Notes under the pieces: generated by a model | What the model saw: the letters and a program-made list of their open reading frames with translations, nothing else | Told to the model about the DNA's origin: nothing | Database searches by the model: none | Shown: one piece after another, positions 30,484 through 37,395 of the stretch | Position numbering within the stretch: the stretch's first letter is position 1 | Layout: each line of letters opens with the position of its first letter | Translations under genes and position numbers: made by a program | NCBI GenBank assembly: GCA_023807065.1 | Contig: JAJJLU010003697.1 | Location: 1 to 37,395 of the forward strand | Length of the DNA: 37,395 bases | Reading direction: 5' to 3' | Source: Isotricha intestinalis | Lineage: Eukaryota > Ciliophora > Litostomatea > Vestibuliferida > Isotrichidae

Positions 30484-30957
30484 ATGTTCTTAAAAAATTT
30501 AAATCAAACAAAAAAGTTATTTTTAATATTTGAATCATTTACACTTTTTCTAATAATAATTACAATTTTTCAAATGCAACAAATATATGATAATAGTATT
30601 TTAGTAAAAGAAGATGATATAAATAGAACAAAACATTTACAAATATTATTATTAATTCTTTTTATTGCCAATTATATAGCTAATGTTAAATCAAAATATG
30701 AAATGAGTGGATTTAATGGAAATAAATTTTATGCAAATTGTCTTTTACTTCCAGGAATGTTAATTGAAAGTTATGTACTTTATGAATTATTTAATATGAC
30801 TTTATCAGAAATGACTATTGCATTATTAACTTTATCAATTATTGTTTTTATGACAGTGGATTTCCTTATTGATTTTAATATATATCAAAAATTTAATAAA
30901 AATCATAAAAAAAGAATAATTATTAAAGAAGGACAAGAAGGAATAAATCTTGTTTAA
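30484..30957 (+). CDS. Small membrane protein with about four TM segments
   Basis: The 157-aa protein has hydrophobic segments at about 12-30 (LFLIFESFTLFLIIITIF), 48-64 (LQILLLILFIANYIANV), 85-105 (NCLLLPGMLIESYVLYELFN) and 112-132 (IALLTLSIIVFMTVDFLIDF), separated by short hydrophilic loops. It has a basic C-terminal tail (KNHKKRIIIKEG). There is no signal peptide apart from TM1. I recognise no family. The large two-TM protein gene starts 102 bp downstream on the same strand. Confidence 0.7.
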   Translation: MFLKNLNQTKKLFLIFESFTLFLIIITIFQMQQIYDNSILVKEDDINRTKHLQILLLILFIANYIANVKSKYEMSGFNGNKFYANCLLLPGMLIESYVLYELFNMTLSEMTIALLTLSIIVFMTVDFLIDFNIYQKFNKNHKKRIIIKEGQEGINLV

Positions 30958-31059
30958 ATTTATTTATTTATATTTCATAAAACAATTAAATTTATAAAAA
31001 TATTTAAAAAAAATTCGAACATAATTTTAAAAAAAAACAAATATAATTAAAACTATTAT

Positions 31060-32988
31060 ATGAAGGATAAAAATATATTATATTATTTTAAACATATTGA
31101 TATATTTGGAACACATCCTTTGTTTACAATTAGAGGAAATCCAACATTTCAAACTTTTATAGGAGCAGAAGTAACATTAATATGTATTATATCAATATCT
31201 TGTTATATTTATTATTTCTTAATTCAAATGATTAATCATGAAAACCCAACTGTTTTAACTACAATAAATAATGAGGAAGTACCTCAATTAATCAGTTTAA
31301 CAAAAAAAAATTTTACCTTTGCCATTGGATTACAAGATCCAGAATATAATTCTTTTGTCGATGAAACTATATATAAACTTTCAGTTATTCAAAATAAAGC
31401 AATTTTAAATAAAAATGGAAGTGTAGAATATATTTCATCACCAATTAAAATTATCACTTGTGATAAATATAAATTTGAAATTGTTCCTGAATATTTCCAA
31501 AGATTAAGTTTATCTAATTTATATTGTATAGATTCTGAAAAATTTGAACTTGAAGGAGAATATAAAAGTGATATATGGTCATATGTAAAATTAAATTTCT
31601 CTAAATGCATAAATAGTACTTTAAATAATTATTCATGTAGATCAGAACAAGAAATAAAGAAAATATTAAAAGGAGGATATATAGGAATTTTTATATCTGA
31701 TTATAATATTGATCCAAATTCTTTTAATAAACCATATCGAGCTTATGGTAAGAATATATATAGTACTTTTTCTTCTGATTATTTTTCAGATATATTTTTA
31801 TATTTAAAAAGAGTTGAAATTCAAACTGATTCTGGATATCTTTTTCCGGAAGAAAGTAATATAAAATTTGCAGTTTATGATCATTCTCAAAATGAAATTG
31901 ATTATAGAGAAGCTCCACATTTTTTATCTTTAACATTAAGATTATCTTCAAAAGTAGAAGTTTATAAAAGAACATATATTAAATTACAAACTATTTTTTC
32001 AAATGTTGGAGGAATGATCAAAATAATTTTATTATTTGGTGAATATTCTATATATATAGTAAATTCAACTTTATATAAAAATTATATTTTAGAATTTTTT
32101 AATTTAGATGAAAGTGAAATCAGATTAAAACAAGTCAGAAAAATATATAAAATTGAAGGAAATAAAAATACAGAATCTATTTTAAATTCAAATCTAATGA
32201 TTAATCATTTAAATTCTTCAATAACAAATAAAACTTATAGAAATAATTATATGAATCCAAAAAATAGTCTTTTTTGTAAAAAAGAAGAATCACCACAAAA
32301 TATAAAAATCATTAATTGTGATGTAAATGAAAATGAGAATAATAATCCCTTAGACTTAATCTTTAAAAAAAAAAATTATTCATTTACAAGAGAAGTAGGG
32401 AAAAATTTAGATGAACAGGAAAAAATTATATCATTAAAGAGTTTAAGTAAAAGTCCTGATCCCAATTCAAATGCAATAAAACCAGCGTTGTTTATAGAAA
32501 ATAATACAAACATAAAATCACAATCACAATCAGAAAATAAATTAATAAAGATTTCAAAAATTAACAATACCAATGTTGATAATAATAATAAAAACCAATT
32601 TTTTGAAAAAATTGAACTTTTGAGTCCAAGAAGAAATCTGAGAGGATTTAATAAGAAAAATAAATTAATGGGAAACACTTTGATGCCTAATATTAAAATA
32701 AGGGCTATAAAAGTCCCTGGTTTTTTTACTGATTTTGTATGTAAGAAAAATACTTGTCAAATTATTAAACAAGTTCATCAAAATTATAAAGAAATTCAGT
32801 TTTTATTAGATATTGTTCATTATTTAAAAACTGAAAATAAAATTTCTATTTTTGAAAAACTTATTTTCACTGAAGAACAAAGAATAAATTTATCTTATAT
32901 TTATTCTTTTGAATCTGGTTTTGATTTAGAAAAAAAAGGATATGAACATATGATAAAACATAAAATTAATAAAAAAGAAAATGAATAA
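31060..32988 (+). CDS. Two-TM protein with large ectodomain, of a type seen in ciliates
   Basis: The 642-aa protein starts with a short basic cytosolic stretch and FKHIDIFGTHPLFTIRGNPT, then TM1 at ~36-58 (VTLICIISISCYIYYFLIQM). A ~260-residue domain with Cys (ITCDKYKF, LYCIDSEKF, SKCINST, YSCRSEQ) and NxS/T sites follows. TM2 lies at ~310-330 (FSNVGGMIKIILLFGEYSIY). The C-terminal ~300 residues are cytosolic, Asn/Lys/Ser-rich, ending in a helical stretch. The order IDIFG...TFQTFIG - TM - ectodomain - GGM(I/L) TM resembles a large family of ciliate transmembrane proteins of unknown function; I recall that family only in outline. Surface or vesicle location is inference. Confidence 0.75.
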   Translation: MKDKNILYYFKHIDIFGTHPLFTIRGNPTFQTFIGAEVTLICIISISCYIYYFLIQMINHENPTVLTTINNEEVPQLISLTKKNFTFAIGLQDPEYNSFVDETIYKLSVIQNKAILNKNGSVEYISSPIKIITCDKYKFEIVPEYFQRLSLSNLYCIDSEKFELEGEYKSDIWSYVKLNFSKCINSTLNNYSCRSEQEIKKILKGGYIGIFISDYNIDPNSFNKPYRAYGKNIYSTFSSDYFSDIFLYLKRVEIQTDSGYLFPEESNIKFAVYDHSQNEIDYREAPHFLSLTLRLSSKVEVYKRTYIKLQTIFSNVGGMIKIILLFGEYSIYIVNSTLYKNYILEFFNLDESEIRLKQVRKIYKIEGNKNTESILNSNLMINHLNSSITNKTYRNNYMNPKNSLFCKKEESPQNIKIINCDVNENENNNPLDLIFKKKNYSFTREVGKNLDEQEKIISLKSLSKSPDPNSNAIKPALFIENNTNIKSQSQSENKLIKISKINNTNVDNNNKNQFFEKIELLSPRRNLRGFNKKNKLMGNTLMPNIKIRAIKVPGFFTDFVCKKNTCQIIKQVHQNYKEIQFLLDIVHYLKTENKISIFEKLIFTEEQRINLSYIYSFESGFDLEKKGYEHMIKHKINKKENE

Positions 32989-33770
32989 ACAGTAAATTAT
33001 CAAAAAATTAAAATCTCATAATAGAAAGATTTATTATTTATAAATTATCATAACATTTAATAAATATTGGAATATTATTTGAAATATATTTATGAAATTT
33101 AATAACTTAAGTATTTGAGTTATTGTTATTTAATAATAAAAAATTAATAAACTGAAAAAATAACATTTGTTTTTATAAATTAATAAAATATTTTTAATTA
33201 AATATTGATTTTAAAAATAAATTAAGAAGAAAAATAAAAAAAATGAAATACTCTTTAAAAAAATTATAAATATAATATTTAATTTAAATTAATGATTTAA
33301 ATATTATTTATTTAATTAAAATTTAATTAATTATTTATTTAATATTTTCATTTTATCCTAATCATAACTTAATTCAATATTTCAAGTGCAAATTATACCA
33401 TTTATGGTTAAAAAACAAAAATCTTTCAAAAACGAGTATTTAAATATTAAAATATAAAATATAAATATATAATTTATAGGATTTTAATAATTGTTTTCAA
33501 TGGAATTGATTAGAAAAAATTGGATGAAAAAAAAAAATTAATTTTTACCCAAAACTGATATATTCTGGTTTATTTTATTTTATATGAATTAATAACAATT
33601 TCAGGAATTTATTCCAAAAAACAGAGTAAAATCTGAAAAAATATTTGTAAAAAAGAAAAACATTCAACCATAACCTCAAATTTCTTTAAATAACAAATTA
33701 ATCAAAATTTATCAAAATTTATCAAATAACTATATAATAGCTTAATATTTTAATTTATATAAAAAATAAA
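32989..33770. other. 782-bp intergenic region
   Basis: It precedes the charged secreted-protein gene on the same strand. It contains a short direct repeat (CAAAATTTAT twice, at about 33703-33722) and long A/T tracts. I see no coding frame and no RNA gene. Confidence 0.4.
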
Positions 33771-34586
33771 ATGAAGAAAATTATCATAACATTATTAGTG
33801 ATTTCCTTTGTTATAAGTCAAAAAAATTTCAGAGAAAAAAAGGCAACAGAAGATGAAAATGGCACAGGATTGATAGGAAGAATAATCAATCTTTTCAAAG
33901 ACTCAAAAAGAGAAGAAAAATCAGATAGAAGAAGACCTCCTCATGATGATGGTGAAGAAGAAGAAGAAGGAGATGATGATGATAAAAGACCACCTAGACC
34001 ACCTCATGATGAAGAAGAAGAAGAAGGAGATGATAAAAAAGAAAGAAGGGGTGGAAAAGATAGAAGAGGAGGAAGAAAAAGACCACCTAGACCTCCTCAT
34101 GATGAAGAAGAAGAAGAAGAAGGAGATGATAAAAAAGAAAGAAGGGGTGGAAAAGATAGAAAAGGAGGAAGAAAAGGACCAAAAAGAGATGATGAAGATG
34201 AAGAAGATGGTGATAAAAAAGGTAAGAGAGGTGGAAGAAGAGGACCAAAAAAAGAAGAAGAAGAAGAAGGAGATGATGATAAAAGACCACCTAGACCACC
34301 TCATGATGAAGAAGAAGAAGAAGAAGATGATAAAAAAGAAAAAAAAAGATAAAAAAGGTAAGAGAGGTGGAAGAAGAGGACCAAAAAAAGAAGATGAAGA
34401 AGAAGGAATGATGATAAAAGACCACCCAGACCACCTCATGATGAAGAAGAAGAAGAAGAAGATGATAAAAAAGAAAAAAAAGATAAAAAAGGTAAGAGAG
34501 GTGGAAGAAGAGGACCAAAAAAAGAAGATGATGAAGAAGGAAAAAAGGATATAAAAAAAGGAAAGTTAGGTTTTCTTTGGAATTAA
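33771..34586 (+). CDS. Secreted charged repeat protein, frame disrupted by two compensating indels
   Basis: The start MKKIIITLLVISFVISQKNF is a clear signal peptide. The mature part is almost only Glu, Asp, Lys, Arg, Gly and Pro, in repeats such as KRPPRPPHDEEEEEGDDKKE and GGKDRRGGRK. The original frame stops at 34352, just after a 9-A tract (34339-34347) where a second, otherwise matching copy at ~34468 has 8 A. The shifted frame then goes on encoding the same repeat until 34407, where one G is missing against the other copies (GGAATGATGAT for GGAGATGATGAT). From there the first frame reads DDKRPPRPPHDEEE again and ends KKGKLGFLWN at TAA 34584-34586. Read through, the protein would have about 271 aa. 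Function unknown; perhaps a calcium-binding or matrix/granule protein. Confidence 0.72.
33940..34545 (+). repeat. Imperfect tandem repeat encoding acidic and Pro/Arg/Gly blocks
   Basis: The block CCTCATGATGAAGAAG recurs about five times (near 33940, 34002, 34097, 34300, 34434), separated by GGTGGAAAAGATAGA- and AAGAGAGGTGGAAGA-type blocks. Because the units are nearly all GAA/GAT/AAA-like triplets, other frames on both strands also stay open here without being genes. Confidence 0.88.
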
Positions 34587-34689
34587 AAAGAAACTTTATT
34601 CTATCAATAGTATATTTATAATTGTTATATTTTGTATATATATATTATAAAAATAAAATATTTTAAAATTTTCATAAAATAAAAATTAA

Positions 34690-35297
34690 TAAAATACTTT
34701 TTGAGATTTCTAATATTTTAAGAATTTTTCTTTTTTTTCTCATTTCTTCAACTACAGAATTATCATTTATTTCAAATAAAAGTAAACTGTTTTTTTGAAG
34801 AAATATATCTTTTTTTCTTTAAATAGGAGGCAAATCTGATTTTGACATTCATTAAATCCATATAAATATATTGGTTTATAAGCAAATTTAACTTCAATAT
34901 CTTCAAGTTTTTTTACAACTAAAACCTAAAATTTTATTTTTTAAATCTTTAAAGAACTTTTAAAGAATCAGAAAAATTATCTTTTTTTTTGAAATTTATT
35001 GAATCAAATCAATTGAATTTTTCATAATTTGATTTAAATCTGGTATTCCTTATATATTAAATAATTTTTCAAGTTTAAATAAATCTTAGCTTTATTATAA
35101 TATATATTAAAAATAAAAATTAATTTTTGGAAATTTACCGCAAATAATTGAGAATTAGGATGAAAAAATGTTTTTTCAATTCTTTCTAACTTTCCTTTTT
35201 TATAATAAGATATTTCAACGGATGTAGAATTAAAATATAATGAATCTCTATATTTTCCTATAGAATAATTTATTAATGATAATGAAATTTTGGACAT
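34690..35297 (-). pseudogene. Decayed protein-coding fragment
   Basis: An ATG at 35297 opens a protein-like frame, MSKISLSLINYSIGKYRDSL, continuing to ERIEKTFFHPNSQLFA (to ~35139). Beyond that, coding-like phrases appear in changing frames: GIPDLNQIMKNSIDLIQ, KFFKDLKNKILGFSCKK, VVKKLEDIEVKFAYKPIYLY and SLLLFEINDNSVVEEMRKKR. A GTAAAT...TTTTAG intron of 213 nt (35138-34926) would join two of them in frame, but it would remove other coding-like sequence and is far longer than the other introns here. I therefore favour a pseudogene with several indels. The family is unknown. Confidence 0.55.
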
Positions 35298-35459
35298 TTT
35301 GATTTTGAAATAAAAATATTATTTATTCTATTGATAAATGTCTTTTTTTGAAACAATTTTTCAATATAATTGTCATTTTGATATAATGATTATCATTTTT
35401 AATTAATATATCATTTAAATAAAAACTTCTTTGAAATTTTCTTTATTTTTTTCTTGTTT

Positions 35460-35760
35460 TTTTTTAGAAAAATCATTTAATTCAATTCTATCTTTTCTTC
35501 TTTAATTTTATTAAATTTAGAATTTATTCTTCGATTTTTTCATTTTCTTCTTCTTTATTGTCTAATTCTAATTTTAAAATATTTTAATTTTTTAATCCTT
35601 CTTCTTCTTCATGATCTTCAATTATTTTAATACAAATACTTTCAAAAGAAATTTTTTTTTCTTCTTCTTTACTATTTTCAATATCATTATTATTTAAATT
35701 TTCTTTTTGTTTTCTTTTATTTCTTATTTTCTTTTTCTTTTTGGTTTATCCATTCAATTT
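35460..35760 (-). pseudogene. Glu/Lys-rich coding relic
   Basis: One minus-strand frame reads RKQKENLNNNDIENSKEEEK, ISFESICIKIIEDHEEEEGL and NILKLELDNKEEENEKIEE, broken by TAA codons after LKN and after IEE. It has no intact start. It resembles the disordered tail of a gene that has decayed. It may belong with the fragments on either side. Confidence 0.4.
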
Positions 35761-36049
35761 TCAATATGATTTTCATATATTGTTTAACTTAAAATATTGT
35801 TTTCATTATATGCACATTGTAAATAGTATTTTCCTAATAAAAATACTTCCACATAATAAAGGATAAAATGTACTTTTTAACATTTTTTTTATTTTTATAT
35901 TATATTATTCAATTAAATAAAGGATTTATTGTATATTTTTTACCGAATTCTTACAAGGATAAAAATCCATTTATGAAAATAAATATTAGTTAATATTCTT
36001 TTTATTTTATTTTTAATTTTTTAAATCCCTTAATTAATTAATAATCCCA

Positions 36050-36400
36050 CTATATAACTATTAAAGCAATAACTTTTAAAGCAGATTTCTCAATAATTTC
36101 ATATCTCAATTTAAAACAGTATTTAAAACTTCATTATAATGTCTTTCAAATTCAGATGTAATAACATTAGATTCATCTTTAACAAAAATAACAACAGCAG
36201 AAATTTTATTAATTTTTTCCCATTGAACAATTGTACTCATACTCATAGAATCAGTAACAAATAAACAGAAAAATAAATTTAATTTATTTCTTAATAAATT
36301 AGCAAGAACCAGGAAATTTATCATCAATATAATTTACTATCTTGTGACTTAAAGGTAAGAAATCTTTTTTTTCAAATATTTCATAATATTTTCACTTTTA
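36050..36400 (-). pseudogene. Protein fragment with possible vWA-like start, frame-broken
   Basis: The best piece (36106-36327) includes LFFCLFVTDSMSMSTIVQWE and ISAVVIFVKDESNVITSEFE. A hydrophobic strand followed by TDSMSMS recalls a DxSxS MIDAS of a vWA or a P-loop-adjacent strand, but it is too short to assign. Upstream, another frame reads KKDFLPLSHKIVNYIDDKFP and breaks one base before joining. Downstream, LRYEIIEKSALKVIALIVI continues in yet another frame after TGA. No short intron fits the breaks. Confidence 0.5.
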
Positions 36401-36565
36401 TTTCCAAAAAATAAATGTTATTGTTATTAAGCATACAAAAGTAATCAAAATTATAAAGACATAAAACAAAGTTGAATAAAATAATTAAAAATATTTTTTT
36501 AATTTTTGAATGAATAAATAAATTGTTATATAAATATAAACAATAGATATAAATAAAAACAATAA

Positions 36566-36806
36566 ATGAATAATGAAGTTACTTCACAAACAAATTCTGG
36601 GATTAAGAATCATTATCTTTAAAAAATAATGATATAATTGGAGAAAAAAAATCAAACGATGATCAAAACACTCAAAATGAAGCAAATAAAATAGAAGTAA
36701 TTAATTCTCAAGAAGAAGAGAAACAAATTTAATAAATATTATAAATGATAAAGAAAAAGAAAATAAAAATGAAAAATTAAATGAAAAAATATTATATTTA
36801 AGATAA
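36566..36806 (+). pseudogene. Short acidic gene remnant upstream of the ubiquitin-headed gene
   Basis: ATG at 36566 reads MNNEVTSQTNSGIKNHYL and stops. A shift gives NNDIIGEKKSNDDQNTQNEA to a stop at 36732, and a second shift gives NLINIINDKEKENKNEKLNE to 36806. This is a low-complexity, hydrophilic product with two frame breaks. It could equally be the disordered N-terminus of some lost gene. Confidence 0.45.
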
Positions 36807-36921
36807 ATAAAATTTTTTTATTTTTCACTGATTATAAAAAATATAATAAAATACTTTTAATGATTGTTAATATATAATTACTTTTTAATTTTTTTTTTTA
36901 TAATTATAAAACCAATTGTGA

Positions 36922-37395
36922 ATGAAAATTTTTGTAAAAACTTTAACAGGAAAAACACTAAAATTAGATGTAGAACCATCTGATACTATTGAAATTATTA
37001 AACTAAAAATACAAGAGCAAGAAGGAATTCCACCTGATCCACAAAGATTAGTTTTTGCTGGTAAACAGTTAGAAGATAATAGAACTTTGGCAGATTATAA
37101 TATCCAAAGAGAATCTACTTTACACATGCAACTAAGGCTTAGAGGAGGAGATACTTATTCAAAAGAAATAAATATAAAATTTATAAAAGATCAAAATAAT
37201 ACAAATAAATTATATTCTTCTATTTTTAAACCTTTTTTTCAAAAAGAAGAAGAAATATATGGTTTATTAAAGCTTTGTTTATTAAAAGAATTAGCATCAA
37301 AATTGGAAGACAATCAAATTAAGAAATTATCAGAATTATTATCATATATTTTATTAATTTTAAAAAATGGTTATATAATCAAATCAACAATAAAA
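36922..37395 (+). CDS. Protein with N-terminal ubiquitin domain, truncated by the window end
   Basis: The frame is open from ATG 36922 to the last base (158 codons visible; 3' end missing). Residues 1-76 are a ubiquitin domain ([20 protein letters not shown] ... [14 protein letters not shown]) clearly homologous to ubiquitin but with ~15-20 differences from the canonical sequence. Lys27, Lys29 and Lys48 positions are kept, Lys63 is Arg, Lys33 is Gln, Ile44 is Val, and Val70 is Gln. The LRLRGG end is kept and followed not by a second ubiquitin or a ribosomal protein but by [15 protein letters not shown] and a helical stretch ([33 protein letters not shown]). I infer a ubiquitin-like domain fused to a larger, probably multidomain protein. 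A processable fusion is possible since the GG is intact. The family of the tail is not recognised. Confidence 0.85.
   Translation, partial: MKIFVKTLTGKTLKLDVEPSDTIEIIKLKIQEQEGIPPDPQRLVFAGKQLEDNRTLADYNIQRESTLHMQLRLRGGDTYSKEINIKFIKDQNNTNKLYSSIFKPFFQKEEEIYGLLKLCLLKELASKLEDNQIKKLSELLSYILLILKNGYIIKSTIK

Noticed and set aside
34339..34352. Programmed +1 frameshifting (Euplotes-like) at the A tract
   Set aside because: A second, opposite shift would be needed 60 bp later, and the sister repeat has one A fewer; an indel explains it more simply.
33921..34554. Overlapping frames on both strands in the charged repeat gene
   Set aside because: The triplet-like repeat keeps many frames open. Only the frame with the signal peptide, continued through the two indels, makes a coherent protein.
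34926..35138. A 213-nt intron joining two in-frame pieces of the minus-strand fragment
   Set aside because: Boundaries fit, but the three convincing introns here are 26-29 nt, and the supposed intron contains coding-like sequence in other frames.
1..37395. CRISPR arrays, bacterial operons, ribosome binding sites, tRNA or rRNA genes
   Set aside because: I saw no regularly spaced palindromic repeats, no rRNA-like sequence and no tRNA cloverleaf; the content is eukaryotic throughout.
1..37395. Parabasalid or anaerobic fungal origin
   Set aside because: Parabasalid introns have other conserved motifs and anaerobic fungi have longer introns; the 26-29 nt GTAA...AG introns and MORN5/TPH content fit ciliates better, though this is not proven.

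Overview
The window is very AT-rich nuclear DNA from a unicellular eukaryote, most likely a ciliate. Three things in the sequence point there. First, it is gene-dense, with intact genes of up to 3.7 kb and only tiny introns: three of 26, 29 and 28 nt, with GTAAG or GTAAAT at the 5' end and AAAAG, TTAG or ATAG at the 3' end. Second, it encodes cilium-type proteins: a clear MORN5 homologue and a TPH-like coiled-coil protein. Third, it carries an N-TM/ectodomain/C-TM membrane protein of a type I associate with ciliates. Intact genes end in TAA or TGA (three TGA: the vWA-like gene, the mucolipin-like channel and the CDK-like kinase) and none in TAG, so the standard code is read here. A ciliate with the standard code, about 80% AT and introns under 30 nt would fit rumen trichostomes (Litostomatea). 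That lineage call is inference, and no telomere is visible at either end.

Layout. 0.4-1.8 kb: a decayed coiled-coil gene. 1.8-5.0 kb: a vWA-like protein and a drug/metabolite-type transporter, both on the minus strand. 5.3-13.9 kb, plus strand: a SAPS-type phosphatase regulatory subunit (two short introns), a PP2C phosphatase and a glycogen-debranching-enzyme-like protein. 14.4-16.9 kb, minus strand: a ubiquitin-specific protease and a probably N-myristoylated CAP/GAPR-1-like protein. 17.1-18.1 kb: an FHA-domain protein. 18.8-20.3 kb, minus strand: a NUP50-like FG nucleoporin with a Ran-binding domain and a newly recognised first exon, divergent from a mucolipin/TRPML-like channel (20.4-22.1 kb). 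22.4-25.6 kb: an ~830-bp tandem duplication that leaves a truncated 5' copy in front of the TPH-like gene. 25.7-26.6 kb: a coiled-coil gene with an apparent frameshift. 27.3-33.0 kb: an unknown MGC-starting protein, MORN5, a CDK-like kinase, a small four-TM protein and the large two-TM protein. 33.8-34.6 kb: a secreted, charged, repetitive protein with two compensating indels. 34.7-36.8 kb: mostly decayed gene fragments. 36.9 kb to the end: a ubiquitin-headed protein cut by the window edge.

The most interesting item is the 1230-aa debranching-enzyme homologue (10249-13941). It keeps the 4-alpha-glucanotransferase fold and the central domain of eukaryotic AGL, lacks the C-terminal glucosidase, has an inserted CBM48/AMPK-beta-like glycogen-binding domain, and has lost several near-invariant GH13 active-site residues while keeping the nucleophile Asp. 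It looks like a catalytically dead glycogen-binding scaffold. The phosphatase-related genes upstream (SAPS subunit, PP2C) are neighbours, but the sequence does not show that they work with it.
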